Counted from the first letter of the stretch, positions 1-12,787 are shown. The stretch: 64,000 nt of DNA from Chloranthus sessilifolius (GCA_021018995.1 CM037598.1:74666671-74730670); one strand, 5' to 3'. Numbers and translations are program-made. The notes: a model not told the origin generated them from the letters alone.

Positions 1-1422
1 CGCCCTCGAAGTAGCATGGACCGTCAAGAGAGAATTACCTGTCCTCCCCACAAGTACAAGACCAAAAGAAGCAATCACCCCGAAAAAGCACATCAAGTCA
101 GAAATCGAAGTCGCTATGTTCAGATTTGAAAACTCACCGACTGAAGATGGACAACCGTGGTATTTCGATATCTGGAACTTCTTGAAATATCAACATGTCC
201 TTCTATATGCTAGGAAGATCGAACGGAAGACTATAAGGAACCAATGCGCTCGATTCTGCATACTCGACGAAACATTATACAAAGAAGCCTTCACTAAAGG
301 AGTACTACTATGATGCATCACGACTGTCGAAGGACAATACATCATCCGAGAAGCACACACCAGTGCTTGCAATGCCCACTCCAGTAAATAGAGACTCGCC
401 GATCAAGTTACACGATAAGGCTACTTCTGGCCGACAATGATCAGAGATTACCACCTCCATGTCCAAACCTGCAAGCAATGCCAAGAACACACTGCACTCA
501 TCAAAACTCCATCAGTTGCATTGAATACTATAACCTCGCCATAGCAATTTTCGATGTGGGCCATTGATGTCATTGGACCTTTCACAGATACCGTTGGGAA
601 CACTCACAAGCATGCATTCATTCTTATAGCGACCGAATACTACACCAAATGGGCAGAAGCTGAATCCTATGTCAGAATCATTGCTTCAACACTCGTAAGG
701 TTTATTGTTTGAAATATCATCACCAGGTTTGGGGTACCCAGGATGTTTGTCACTGACAATGGACCACAGTTCATCACGGAGAAGACGAAGAAATTATGCA
801 AGAAATACGGTATCAATCTACACCACTCATCACCGTTCTACCCTCAAGGTAATGGACAGGTAGAATCTACGAACAAAATGTTGATTCAAATCCTAAAATG
901 CATAGTAAAAATAAGCAATGGAGCCCACTGGCCTGAACGACTACTAGAAGCACTCTGAGCCTATAGGACCTATATTCGTACGGCTACTGGCCAAACTCCC
1001 TACCTACTTACCTATGGGATGGAGGCAGCCTTATCATATGAGATACAAGTACCATCCTTACACATTCAACTCGATGATGGGCTATCCTTAGACGACAGGA
1101 GAATTGCCCTACTCACGTAGCTAGAGCAGCTCAATGAAACACATCTAAGGGTAGCTGATCATGCTAAAAAATATTAGAGGAGAGTGGCCAGGGCTTACGA
1201 TAAGAAAGTTCTCAAACGAACCTTTAATATTGGAGAATTAGTCTTGAAGAAAATCATGCCTTCCAAGCATGCCCACCAGAAAGGAAAGCTGAAACCTAAT
1301 TGGGAAGACTCTTATGTCATAACAGTTGCATACCCTGGAAATGCCTACAAATTGGCGAGCCAAGATGGGTTAGAACTCTCTAGCCTTGAAACACCATGTA
1401 CCTTAGAAAATATTACCCTTAG
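1..1422 (+). pseudogene. T1 integrase (and RNase H-integrase linker), degenerate
   Basis: The translation shows the integrase zinc-binding region ending in CKQCQEH near 470-490, then the catalytic core. All three acidic residues of the DDE triad are visible: WAIDVIGPF near 550, FVTDNGPQF near 750 and GQVESTNK near 855. The C-terminal part LKKIMPSKHAHQKGKLKPNW (about 1240-1300) is the segment typical of Tat integrases. At least five in-frame stops break it (for example near 310, 390, 415, 710 and 958), and a one-base deletion near 1385-1392 shifts the last codons relative to T2, whose frame ends NAMYLRKYYP. The domain is therefore recognisable with an intact active-site triad but cannot be translated as one protein. 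Confidence 0.85.
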
Positions 1423-3044
1423 CCCTGTGATCGTCACATCTCGTGGTTAAATACTTATACTTATCACCCTCATAGTCTTCGCGACCCATTCATCGGTCAT
1501 ACACCTTCAATTCTCATAATATCCTTATTTCCTCCGATTTATCGCCCACCTTTTCTCACTCAGGCAGTTTGATTAAAGGACTAGTGACCTATCTAACCTC
1601 TTTCAAAAGCATAAGTAATACCCGATCCTCATTTCCCTTCCCCCGCCATTGGAGGAGACGTTAGAGCAAAAAAAATGAAGATGTTAGGTTTAATCGAAAC
1701 TCATTATTCTTATGCTAGCAGGATACTTTCAAAATACATAGATAAAAAAATAAAAATCAAGTGAGAGCTTGATGATGAATGAACAAGTCAATGAGCTTAG
1801 GGAAGCATAAGCAGACCATGAGGACACCCCTGGTAGCGTTACTATAAGTGTATAAGCAAGCTGCGAGGGCAACTTTGATGTTCCCATTACTACTAGATGT
1901 CGTCGTAAGGTGGCAGGAGGAGGATAAACTCCTGCTAACCATAGAATGTGAGATCTTGATGGTACTAAAATATGATGAAGAGCTCGATCATGGCATCCCG
2001 TATCCCCTCTGAGAAAAAGATTGTTATTCACCCCTTTAGGAAAGCCTTAGATACGAACTACTCCTCGCATCACTGAGCCTTACTCCCCTCTGCTATTTTT
2101 ATTTTGGACAATAAATCAGAAGCCTTGCAGGATATTCCTAGAAATGAAATCGAAAACAGATGAATGATGACTGATGCAATCACCTACTATACCTACCATA
2201 TTTCTCCCTAATAACCACGAGATAGGATGACCACCACCTCAGGATAGACCCCCGAATACAACTAACCTAATCAAAGAGGCCTCCTCGGTTCGACGATAGT
2301 ACCGATCAACTTTTCTTCAATACTAACTCACCATATATCCATAACCGCTTGTAGACCCAAAGTGCTCATCTCGAAACCCCGGAAAAGCTCCATTGCATCT
2401 TGACGCTAGGGCATTTTTTTGATTGAAAGAAGAATCATATCAGAAGTGCCGACCTGTTCACAAAGAAGATAAGGAATGACGAAATTACCACCCGGAAAGT
2501 GCTACAAAAGATACCATACTGCCGACCCTACCACGCTCCTATACTGGGGCATTTTTTATTTTATTGTTTTGCTATTATTTCTATCTTAGCTATTTGCTTT
2601 CCCTATTGCATTATTTTCATCTTTTAAAAAATAAAAAATAAATAAATAAGAGAAAAAGGAAAAAAAAAGAGCGCATATCCATCTTTTGCTACTAGACTCC
2701 GATTTGAGACACTTACCCCCTTTGACAACTAGCAAGGGGGCGAACAAAACTACTGACAACATTACTCTCACATGTGCATATACGAAGCAACCTTCAACCA
2801 TCACCGCTCCAGCTCAGGAAGCATCCAAATCCCAATGACGGTTGACGGTGCTAAAGAAATTAAGAAACAAGAGTAGATGCAAGAGGTAACTAAAAGAAAA
2901 GGAGCCAATCAGGTACATCTAAACAAAAAATTTCTCTATATATGTCAAATCTTTTCATTTCTTTTTACACTTATCACTTGGGACACCCCCTATATATACA
3001 ACATACATGCTATGGATACAAAAAAACACACACCCGCACATCAC
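1423..3044 (+). other. T1 non-coding spacer between pol and antisense gene
   Basis: No coding frame is supported. The stretch aligns with T2 52008-53653, sharing a segment rich in A after GTTAGAGC and two GGGGCATTTT-T blocks. It separates the 3' end of pol from the 3' end of the convergent PMD gene, so both transcription units would terminate here. No poly(A) signal can be assigned with confidence. Confidence 0.6.
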
Positions 3045-6000
3045 CTACTCCCTACGCTGTCGCTGGGATGGTCGAGCACTGCTGTCCCTAGTATCATCAG
3101 CTCGGAGGTTCGCAGATTGGTCCTCCGAAAATACAATCCTGGCACTCAAAGTCCTTGGAACCTCTAAACGACGAGGCCCCACCATAGATCCCCCTCACTC
3201 GTCTGGCTAACAGATCGCCTCGTTCGAGAACGAGAAGGATACCTCGTCAGAACCTCATGAACAACAACATCCTCACGAGCATCACCCCTGACACAGTCAT
3301 GGGACGTGTGACGAGACTGTCCGACTGAGGAACCCGTAGCCCTCGAATCTGACCAACCAAGTTGATGAGCTAGCCTATATATCCCTCGCTCACTCCTCAT
3401 CAGATGATACTGCAACTGATCTAGGGATGCCTGCATCTCTGCCCGGGTCGTCCGACGAGCCGCCTCTAATGCCTCGGTTTGAGTCCTCTGTGTGACCATC
3501 ATTTTGGCAAACAAGTCCTCCCGACTCTGCGTCTCCCCAAGGACTCGTGTTGCCTCGGGAGTGGTGCGAGTTCGCGCCACCTCTAGACGCGCCTCTTCTA
3601 GCTGACGAACCTGTATAACTATGTCAAGCTAAAATAAAACTAATATATATACATGAACCAAACAAGAAACTTTGAAAAGGAAAGGATTATACCATATACA
3701 TCCTCTCCCCCAGGAGTCGCTCAACTGTCTCAGCGGTCACTGGATCAGCAGGAGGCACAGAAGGAACAACAAACGTAGGCGGCTGCAACAAGAACAAATA
3801 GATACATCAGAAAAATACTATAACAACAAATAAACCATGAACATAATAACTAAAATATACCTGAGTAGGGATAGGAACAGACTCCTGAGGGAGAGCCTCG
3901 GGAGCAGAGTCTGGGACAGCCTGCACAAAGAAACAAACAAACCAACACTAGATATGTTAGAACAAAATAAAGATGAAATAACTTAAATAGAAATACGCCA
4001 CATCAAAAGAAACTATACCTGACTCTCCGAGCGTAGAGAGGCAGCAATCGCCTCCCTTGCCTGAAGATCTTCAGCAACTCAATGTTAAAATACCGCATGA
4101 TATTAGTGAATTAATAAGAAAGCGAAACAACAACACCCAACAAACTAATGCGATGACACAAATAAGATAAAAGATTGAATGAAACTTACCCAATGATCTA
4201 GCTCAGACCGAAGTTGAGTCATCGCTGGATCCTCCCGACTAGAGGAAGCAACTAAAGAGGGATCAAATGTCAGAATGAAACCTCGACAGCGAGCTCGGCT
4301 CTCTACGAATAACAATAACACATCAGTCGGCAAGCTCACAATGCTAACAATTAACAAAATTATATCTATAAGGGCACCTACCAATCGATCAACCTCAGAA
4401 CATAGACTGGCCGCTGCCTCCCGCTCATCCAGCTATTGGCTGCGATAGACATCTAGCAGGGCCGCTTGACGAGCAACCTCACCCTCCCTCTAAGACTGTC
4501 CAAAACCAAATAAAATGAGACACCATAACCATGTCAGAATGATCAAAAGACTGAGTCCACATAATACGAAAAATGAAAAACATAAATTAACTTACCAGGA
4601 GCCGTCGAGTCTTCGCTGGCCGAGCCCCCAACCCATCCTCCGCTGCCCTAGCTTGAGCAATCAAAGAGGGTAAAGACTACAACATCTCCTCATCTAGACG
4701 GGGAGCACACCCCATCTGCTCCATCGCCCTATGGAGAGTGTCTAAAGCCCCCTGCATGCTCGTGGTGAGATGGCCCTGCTCCAATGCAGCCAACCTCTCC
4801 CTCAAAGCCGACACCGACTCCGGCCACCAATTGCGAAAGAGCCACTCCCATGGAAGGGATGTGTGAAGAGGTGCCCGCCACCCAATGCACTAAACCACCG
4901 CACATACTCCCAGGCGTTTGCCTCATCACGTGCCCCCTAACCCTAGTCCCTCCAGCTCTAAAGTCTGCTACCTGTAGTGCCATTTGCTCTGCGAAATTAT
5001 GGCCAGGAGGGCCGGTCATGCTCTTCCCCACTCTGTGGCGAATCTCTGGAGGGACTCCCTGAGCGAGCGCCAGCTGTCATACCACTCAGGATGTGTGGAT
5101 CCTCTCTATCCTCTCAAAACAGTGGATTGATATGTCCACATCAAAGAAGGGCTGACCAGACTGAATCGTCAGCACCTCCGCATCCTCCTCGTCTGCATAG
5201 GGCCTCCAAATCACCTACAACAAAGCAAACAAGCCGACCCCACAATGAAGACTTAGATCTTAAAAGATCGAAATGAAAAATAAAACATGTACGCATGATG
5301 ATCTATACTTGCCCCACATGCATATCCTCAAAGAGGCCGCGCACGGTCTGAAGATCAGAAGACTAGTGACGACCCCTCAACGCCTCCCTCCACACATGCA
5401 TCTGCTAGAACGTGAAAGTCACCTCCAACGGAACTCTCGGACGAAGAAAAATGAAATGATCATACGCCCAGAACTAAAAAATAATAACAAAAAAGAAACT
5501 CTAAGATCATCACTATGACTAAATTAACCAAACTAAAGACGTCACGATGCCAATTAACTAAAACTCACCAATTAACTAAAACTCACCTAGATGAACGAAA
5601 GGAATCCTTCGATCGATGCGACGCCCTGCCCTCGACAGTAAATTGGCTCATAGAGATGTGCCAACGTTGCCACTCCCCACGCGTAGGAAGGGACACGATC
5701 CAAGTCCCCAAGTACCATAAAAAATAATCCAGTGACACATCCCCGAGTAGGAAAAGAGAAAAGTAGAGCACCAAGGAAGTGCATCAAGAATGCTTGGAGA
5801 ACCCTATCCGCAGCCAACCCTGGCTCCACCACAGGCTCCCGAGCCGCCACTACTGCACAACACACCTCATAGGTCACCTTCGCCTCTAAGTGGCACCTCA
5901 GGGGGACAAAGCCACTCACAAATGTATTAAAAATTCAAGTGACTCGAACTACACCTGGCCCCGAGCCGCTTGACCTATATGGCACACCCAGGATCTCCTC

Positions 6001-6935
6001 ACACACCTCCAAATAATGTCCCGCCATCCGTCCTGTGATCGGCTCACCCTCAAAACGAAGACCAGTGATACGGACCCAGTCCTCCGGAGTTGGTAACATC
6101 ATGCCTGCTAGAAAGAGAAGCGCTTGATGCTCCTCCCTCCACCTCTCCAAGATCGTCGCGATCAGGCCACGATCGAACTAAAAGGGCTCCAGCTCCAGTA
6201 TCGATCCGAAACCAAAAGACACCAGCCGTGCCTGTTGAAACTCCGATAAAGCACGATACCAAGTATGAGACTCGACCCATGCCGAGCTGATAGCCAGTTG
6301 TGGGGGCTCCTATCGAACGAAACACAAATAATAACAATAAGACTAACACATACCTATGGTGGAAGACAAACAAATTTAAAGCTAAAGGCAAGTCAAATAT
6401 GCCTCAAACACAATAACAAGTTACAACAAATACAGAGCATGATAAGAATGACTGAATAGAAACACGACCTATCTCTAGATACCGTTATGATGCATGAGTG
6501 AGCACACAATCGATCATTAATGCAGGTTTAACATAAATTAGAAGGTTCCCAGAGCCCAATAAGCCTATGTCATAACCTAAGTGGCTAAGATAATGGAAGA
6601 ACTCTTGCTCATGGATGCTTACCCGGCCTCGAGGGAAGAAATCCTCCAGCCGAAAGTGTTTGCGATCTTGATTCTCCTCAGCCGCACTCTCACCCTCAGC
6701 TCTCTCACCCTCAACCCTCTAACCCTCATCCTCAGCGATCCCCTGCTCGATCTCGAGCGCCTCCTCCCTGACCCCCAACTGGTCAACCTCCAATACCTCC
6801 TCTCCAAACCTCCTCAACATCTGCCTCTCTGATGACCTCGATCCGAGCCTCGGAAATCTCACCCATCTCCGCCTCTAACATCCTCTCCAACTCAAAAATG
6901 ATAATATTATGCCTATCACCACCCTCAGACTCCAT
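3045..6935 (-). pseudogene. Antisense multi-exon plant mobile domain (PMD) gene in T1
   Basis: Ten exons can be read on the minus strand: 6623-6935, 5587-6309, 5309-5473, 4596-5214, 4382-4495, 4190-4302, 4019-4084, 3861-3920, 3693-3782 and 3045-3610. Introns of 78-313 nt start with GT and end with AG, except the exon 7 acceptor, now AA. Exon 1 starts with ATG and is Glu-rich. Exons 2-4 hold the PMD signature: LPTPEDWVRITGLRFEGEPITG-type text near 6040-6110, LGDLDRVPSYAWGVATLAHLY near 5650-5720, and VIWRPY at 5197-5214. Exons 5 and 10 look helical (RQLEEARLE). About 2.8 kb of coding sequence suggests roughly 940 residues. PMDs derive from transposon-related host proteins linked to silencing; antisense PMD ORFs are known in Tat elements. 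Breaks: stops in exons 2 and 4, a frameshift in exon 1, and a stop at the last codon of exon 2 (probably Gln to TAG). Confidence 0.8.
5535..5586 (-). repeat. Short duplication at the donor side of PMD intron 2
   Basis: The 18-base block AATTAACTAAAACTCACC occurs twice in a row just inside the intron, so two GTGAGTTTTAGT donor-like sequences follow each other on the minus strand. The outer copy directly abuts exon 2. Confidence 0.75.
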
Positions 6936-7984
6936 CCTAAAACGAAGAGCTCAAAAAAACTAAAGAAAATGAAAGAAATAGTGCCTGAAACGGATGACCG
7001 GATCATAAAATATCATGAAAACATGAAAACTAGAGCACAAAGAAACAAGGAAATTAGAGAATCATAGACTAACACGATCGCACGACAAAAATATAAATTT
7101 TTGAACTATTTATTAGACACCCTAAAATTGTGCGCTTAAATTTTGGCGCTCAAACTAATCACGCACCACTCTAACCGCGCTTTATTCGGATCACACGACT
7201 GACCTCAAGCGTGCAAACCAATTGTCGCCCGCTCAAACTAACCCGACCATCTGGTTGCGTGAATCTTGTTAAGAACGTAGTCACTTCAAGCGCCCTTACG
7301 GTGGTGCATGAATGCCAATGGTCACCCGTACAGTGACCAGCCACCGCCCTAATCACGCGCTCAGTACCCTGTGTTTAATTCGGTCAAACGACAAAAAATG
7401 GCACGTAATTATCTTCTGACACTCTGAACACGCGTCCACCCTATGGCACGCAATTAATTTATGAGCTCGGAGTTAAGCGTGCAATTCCCCAGAAACAAAA
7501 AATACCCAGGATATCGCATTCATAGGCCTAAAGTAGTTGATTTTCGACGCTAATTATTAGCCTAAACCATGCCCCTGGTAAGTCCGATCCAAAACATTCC
7601 AAACCTAAAGAAATATCCACCCCGATAACTAAAAGAAAATGCACCAAACCAAAAACAAAAAAATGCCCTAACAATACCTATGCACTCCAACTAATATCAA
7701 ACTAAAAAAAAAAAGTGCCCCCCATCATCCATTCATTTGAGGCAAAACTAAACAAATGAAAAAAACTTGCCCCAACTGAGGTGAAACTAAAGAAGAAAAA
7801 TACCCCCATCGTTCATACATTCCAACTAATCCTAAACTAAGTCAAAACAAAAAAATGCTCCTAACATGCCCCGATCCAAAATAAATAAATTAAACAAGTA
7901 GACCTTGCACTCAAAATAAATCAAATAAGCTATAAAACAAACTAAACCTGAATTTACAAAGGAAATTAAAATCATGATCTCTTC

Positions 7985-8650
7985 ATAAATAAATAAAATA
8001 ATTATAAAATACACCGAGAGCATACTCTCTAAATATACAACTTAAAATAAGAAACTTAAAATCCACACGTTCAAGTAATTCCTGAATCCGAATTTATTCG
8101 GGAAATTAGAAATATTGGAGAAACCCAGAGAAAGGGGGCGCCCTGGACGGATTCTAGCCGTAATAACCTCTTCCCCTTGCCCCGAGCTGGCAGAAAAGAG
8201 AGTGGCTCACGAAAGGCCACCCAAGACCTGCGGGATCCACCCTTAGAAAATCACCTTGGAAACCATAACAAGGAAGAGCAACTAATACGGGATCTGCAGA
8301 GCCTACCGAGGAAAAATAGGCATCGGTCATGAGAATTTTGACCCTGCCTTACCCTTGGGTTTCCTTTCTACCACCTTTTTCTCCTCCATCTCTTCTCTTA
8401 GCATGGCAGCAATTCGACCGCTACCTTGCATTCCCAATTCCGTCCATTCTCAAGAATCCACACAATAAATACAGCTCTTCGGGTCCAACACCCGGGATAC
8501 AGAAAAGGAAGGAAGAAAAGACATTAATAAAAAATAAAAAAAAAAGCCCAAAATCACAAGAAAATGCCTCAAAACTTTTAATCCTAAGCTTGAAATAATA
8601 ATCAGATTCAAAACAACAACCCAAAAGCCTCTGGCTTATACTTATATAAA
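7985..8650 (-). promoter_or_regulatory. Candidate antisense-gene promoter block, copy proximal
   Basis: On the minus strand a TTTATATAAG box lies at about 8641-8651 (TATATAA on the complement of 8642-8648), about 1.7 kb upstream of PMD exon 1. The block resembles 9220-9750: both contain a CACCG-AG-GCATAC-like segment (8012 and 9248) and a downstream CTTTTCTGTAT stretch. Promoter activity is inferred only from the box and position. Confidence 0.4.
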
Positions 8651-9219
8651 CTATACCCCTCTTGAATTATCAAATGACAAATGTCACACTTTAAAAACCT
8701 TTCTAATCTAATATAATCTAAACCAAACACATACCCCCTTTGAAAGACAACAATCCATGACAAACCTTGATGGACCAATAATCAAACCAAACGCATACCC
8801 CCTAAGAAACACCAATCTCCCCAAGTCTAGATAAACCAATAGGATTTAAACACCCACAACCCATCTAGAACCTTTTGAAAACTCACACTTTTTTAAGTCT
8901 CATGTTGAATTAAATAAAAGACCAAAACTCAAGTTAAAATCAAACCTTAAACCAGACACAAAAAAAAGATGAAAAAATGGAGAAAAAAAAAACTCTCTAA
9001 AATGAGACCTTAAACCTGTTTGGGACCAGAAAAATGCTCCCAACTAACCAAACAGAACCAAGTAAACTCTCTAAACAAAACCCAACAAAGCAAATAAGCT
9101 CTGAATAAATTCAGAGTGAGTTCCAAACTAAACTAAGTCTTAAAATCAGTCAAGCAAATCAGATGAAACCAACTAATCCACTAATAAGCTCGAATAAAAA
9201 GAGACAAAACATGCCCCTT

Positions 9220-9752
9220 CATTTATAATTTAAAATTTTACAAGTATCACCGGAGGCATACCTCCTGAATTTACAACCCAAAACAAAAACCTAAAACTTT
9301 AACCTGCAACCCAAAACAAAGACTGGGTTCGAAACTGAGACGAAGCGAGGAGCAGATTCCGCTTAGAGCGTCCGATCAGAGACTTCAAGGAGAATTGGTT
9401 GGGAAACACATCCGTCCAGTTTTTACTCCTTCTCTTCAGCCATCTTCACCTCCTCCACTGCCGCCTCCTCAACATTGCCTTCACTGCTCCCTAAAAAGGA
9501 CCGATGTGAAGACAAGCGCCCTCATTTCCAATACCGTCTACTTCCAAAATAACACCGTCCACGAGCATCACCTCTGGACAAAGATCACGCGAAATAATGA
9601 ATATAAGAAGAAACGACATCCCAATCAGACGGTTGGATCGCTCAATATTATCAAAACATGAAATTCAGAACACAAGATATACAGAAAAGGTCAAAACTTG
9701 AGACTAAACCAAAGAATAGAAACAAATGAAAGCTCTCTCGCTTATATAAAGT
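9220..9752 (-). promoter_or_regulatory. Candidate antisense-gene promoter block, copy distal
   Basis: Second copy of the TATA-bearing block. The minus strand reads ACTTTATATAAGCGAG around 9741-9752, with TATATAA complementary to 9742-9748. The spacing to the proximal copy is about 1.1 kb at the TATA boxes and 1.24 kb at the CACCG segment, so the duplication has diverged with indels. Confidence 0.4.
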
Positions 9753-10137
9753 ACGGACTTAATCACACGCCTGAGTGTATGTGCTTAATTAGATCACACG
9801 AAATGCACACAATGCACAATCCAAAACACACGCTGATTGAAACCATCGTCGCGCTTAACGCATTTAGACGCCCGATCACGCCAGAACTCCATGCACATGC
9901 AACCCGATCGAACGACTTACTCCAGCCGTGTAATACGAAAGGTCACTCGTACACTGACCTGGTGACGCCTTGATCATGCGCTACGTTTATGGCGCATAAA
10001 CTAATTACACACACACTTACACACGCATAAATGACCCCTCAAGCCCGTGATCGCATGCCCAAAAATAGACGCGCAATCATATTGAGCGACCTAAAACAAA
10101 CACATAATACTTGACTTTGGAGGAAATCTATACCCTC

Positions 10138-10655
10138 ACACCTTTTTATCCCATCACGGTCAGGATTCTTCTGTCCCATCGCGTAGCCTCACAGGCTGTT
10201 CTGACATAAAAGAAAGGCCTATTCTCCCATCCCATCGCGTACCCTTGCACGAGAAGAAAGCGACGATAGCACCCATCCCCATCATGATAACATGTACACA
10301 TGCGATATCACCTCAGTATCCAGTCCCATCATAATAAATTAACCATACCCTCAAGTCCCATCGCGAGAAGCTAAAAGTAAATTTCCTGAGGATGCGAGCA
10401 TGCCGCTGCTAAATATGATCAGTCAATATCTCACCAACAATACCACTACCAAAGAAAAAAGCTTCGACAGCACATGCCACGAAAAGAGGGAAAGATTGAG
10501 CGTGTCCCATCGCTAAGGCAAAGGACTATCTCTCTCTTCCGAATTGACCCTCAAGTCCCATCGCGACATCATTTCTCCCAAGACGTCATATCACAACCAC
10601 CAAGCCCTGCCACAGCAGACCTGAAGAAAAGAATTCTCCAAAATCCCATTGCGAC
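10138..10655 (+). repeat. Cluster of TCCCATCGCG motifs
   Basis: Roughly eight copies or close variants of TCCCATCGCG occur at irregular 40-120 base spacing (for example in 10171-10182, 10228-10238, 10350-10360, 10505-10515, 10555-10565 and 10643-10653). It is not a simple tandem repeat because the intervening sequences differ. Confidence 0.6.
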
Positions 10656-10755
10656 ACTACAACACCACCAATCCTACCACAAGCTACGCACAAAGCACAT
10701 AAGTATCACCCTCAGATAAGTACTACCCACTATTTTTTTTACTCGATATTCCTCG

Positions 10756-10771
10756 TATATATATATATATA
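10756..10771. repeat. AT microsatellite
   Basis: Eight TA dinucleotides in a row in the T1 3' region. Confidence 0.9.
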
Positions 10772-11287
10772 GTTAGCTATGATTAAGTCAAATATTTTCA
10801 AAACCTGTCTCTCTCAACTCGCGAATTAGCGAATTATTGTAGTCCTCCCATAAGAGACAATCATCAGTATTCGTCGAGAAGGTTAGACGGAGTATCCGGC
10901 ATGCCAAGTGTCGTCTTGACAACCACAATAACGGTCGGGTCCACAAATCTCGTACCGGTGGATTTGCTCAGCAACGTCTCGGAAGCTACATTTTTCACTG
11001 TTTTACCCTCGAATTGATCTTAAGTTAAAATTCCTCAAATTTCAAATTTTCAAAACCCCCTTTATTTAAAAAAAAAAAATCCTTTACTTTACAAAATAAA
11101 AGTAAAAAATAAAAACAAAAAAAAAGTAAAAAAAAAGGCAAAAAAAAAAGAGAAAGAAGAAAAGAAGAACAAAGCAATAAGATAAATAGACCCAACTCAC
11201 CTTTCTTTATATACCAAAAAAAAAACTGATTAAGCACCCCATCACCCGTGCATAATAAATTACACTCGAACCCGACCTATAACTCCT

Positions 11288-11518
11288 AAGACCGCCTGAA
11301 CTTGTAATCAAGCACATATTCCACTATGCAGAATTGGATCGAGCGCATATGCCACTGCGCAGAATCATTAATTCAGGCACATTAGGACTAGAATGCCCAA
11401 CTAAGACCCCTGAATTTGCAATCAAGCGCATATTCCAGTGCATAAAATTGGATCGAATGCATACTTCACTGCGCAGAATCATTTGTTCAGACACATTAGG
11501 ATTAGAATTCCCAACTTA
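11288..11518 (+). repeat. 115 bp tandem duplication
   Basis: Two adjacent units (11288-11402 and 11403-11518) share AAGACC-CTGAA-TTG-AATCAAGC, CACTGCGCAGAATCATT and a CACATTAGGA-TAGAAT tail. The units differ at scattered positions, so the duplication is not recent. Confidence 0.8.
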
Positions 11519-12087
11519 AAGGTCGACTCCAGATGAATCAAACGCACGCGCCACTGCGCAAAATTCAATTGAGCACACCTCACAAGACCCACACTTCAAT
11601 TACCAGCCCAAACCAGCCATTCCCCTGGGAAACTAAATATTGAGTATATTTAATCTAAGAATTTACAAACTCCTATCGAAAAAGGAACGCCAAACGCACA
11701 TTGGTGTGACCAATGACACGCCCGGTCTGACATTATTTGCAAAATTCTTTGATATTACATGATACTTCATCTTTTTATTATCGGTCCCTAGACCTTGTTT
11801 TGGACATTTGATTGACACCCTGGTACCTTGATTGCATAAAATCCTTCTGTTTGCTCGCGCCATGCGATGGGATGTGCCATGCACCCACAGACCCGAAATG
11901 TGCCATTCGACAGCTACCATTTGCCCTTCAAATGCTCCATTTTAGCTTACGCTGATAAATAAGAAAGCCAAGCATGTTATGTTAGCATCACCAATTCACA
12001 TTTGTAATTTCCCAAGAGAAACGAGAAGACACCTTGAATGAGGAGTGTTTACTTCTTTGACGCGTTCTTACTTTGTAAGAGCGCGCC

Positions 12088-12100
12088 GAAGAGGGGCATC
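12088..12100 (+). promoter_or_regulatory. T1 polypurine tract
   Basis: GAAGAGGGGCATC directly abuts the TG that starts the 3' LTR. T3 has the same core, AAAGAGGGGCATC, beside its LTR on the other strand. This primes plus-strand DNA synthesis and fixes the LTR boundary. Confidence 0.8.
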
Positions 12101-12778
12101 TGTAGACACTCCCATTTTGCCCTCTCGAAATATATAATTTTGTTCGGTCAACCTTTGACATCATAACTTTGATATGGGAACCATGCACTGAAATAATACT
12201 ACATGGCTAAACACAGGCTGAAATAATAGCTCTGTGGCTCACATCCCAATGTAGGGAGACTATATACTGAAGTAATAGTATAAAGTCGGAATGCAGACTG
12301 AAACAATAGTCTAGCATTTCAGACTAGAGACTAGACCGGGACAACCCCGAATTAAGCGCCTGAAACCCCGCGCATAATTCGATTGCATGCTAGACCACAA
12401 ACGCGCAATCAGTCCCCCTTTCAAACTAAACTTCCTTTCTCAGACCATATCGAGGCTCGATCACGCGCCTGAAATCTGATGCGTGATCGGATTGCACGCC
12501 AGATCACCTGCGCGCAATTGGCCTACGCCCGACCTAGCCTCACAATCCTTAACCCCTATGTTTCCTTGATTGAGCGCTTCTGAAGAATCGCTTAATCAGA
12601 TTGCGCACGTCATAATAAGTGCACAATTAGTCCTAACGCTATTAGGCCTAGGAAACTCGCTGAGCAAGTCAGCCGGTCGCTCACTGAGTCGGTGACCGAC
12701 TCAAAATGATTAAGCACCGGGAAACTGGCGCGCAATTTGATTAAACGCCTGAAATAGGGCCCGTAATTGAAGAAAACC

Positions 12779-12787
12779 TATAAAATA
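12779..12787 (+). promoter_or_regulatory. TATA box of T1 LTR
   Basis: TATAAAATA sits at the position matching TATAAAAGA in the T2 LTR (23001-23009), just upstream of conserved leader-like text (TTCGAGAGAGAAC). Confidence 0.6.

Larger units (their letters stand above)
6936..12087. other. T1 long non-coding 3' region upstream of the antisense gene
   Basis: No retrotransposon domain is readable here on either strand; the short ORFs have low-complexity translations. It contains Asn/Lys-type A-rich stretches (about 7560-8000, 8680-9200), a duplicated TATA-bearing block, arrays of GCGC-plus-AATT motifs (about 7110-7480, 9750-10090), a TCCCATCGCG motif cluster (about 10138-10655), a 115 bp tandem pair (11288-11518) and simple repeats. 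It lies 5' of the antisense PMD gene and 3' of pol. Confidence 0.6.

Noticed and set aside
4784..5276. Overlapping plus-strand ORFs in the T1 PMD region
   Set aside because: Shadows of PMD exon 4 and intron 3; the minus strand carries the recognisable domain and splice sites.
9395..9973. Two plus-strand ORFs (88 and 91 codons) in the T1 tail
   Set aside because: No domain, no codon bias; they overlap the duplicated minus-strand TATA block.
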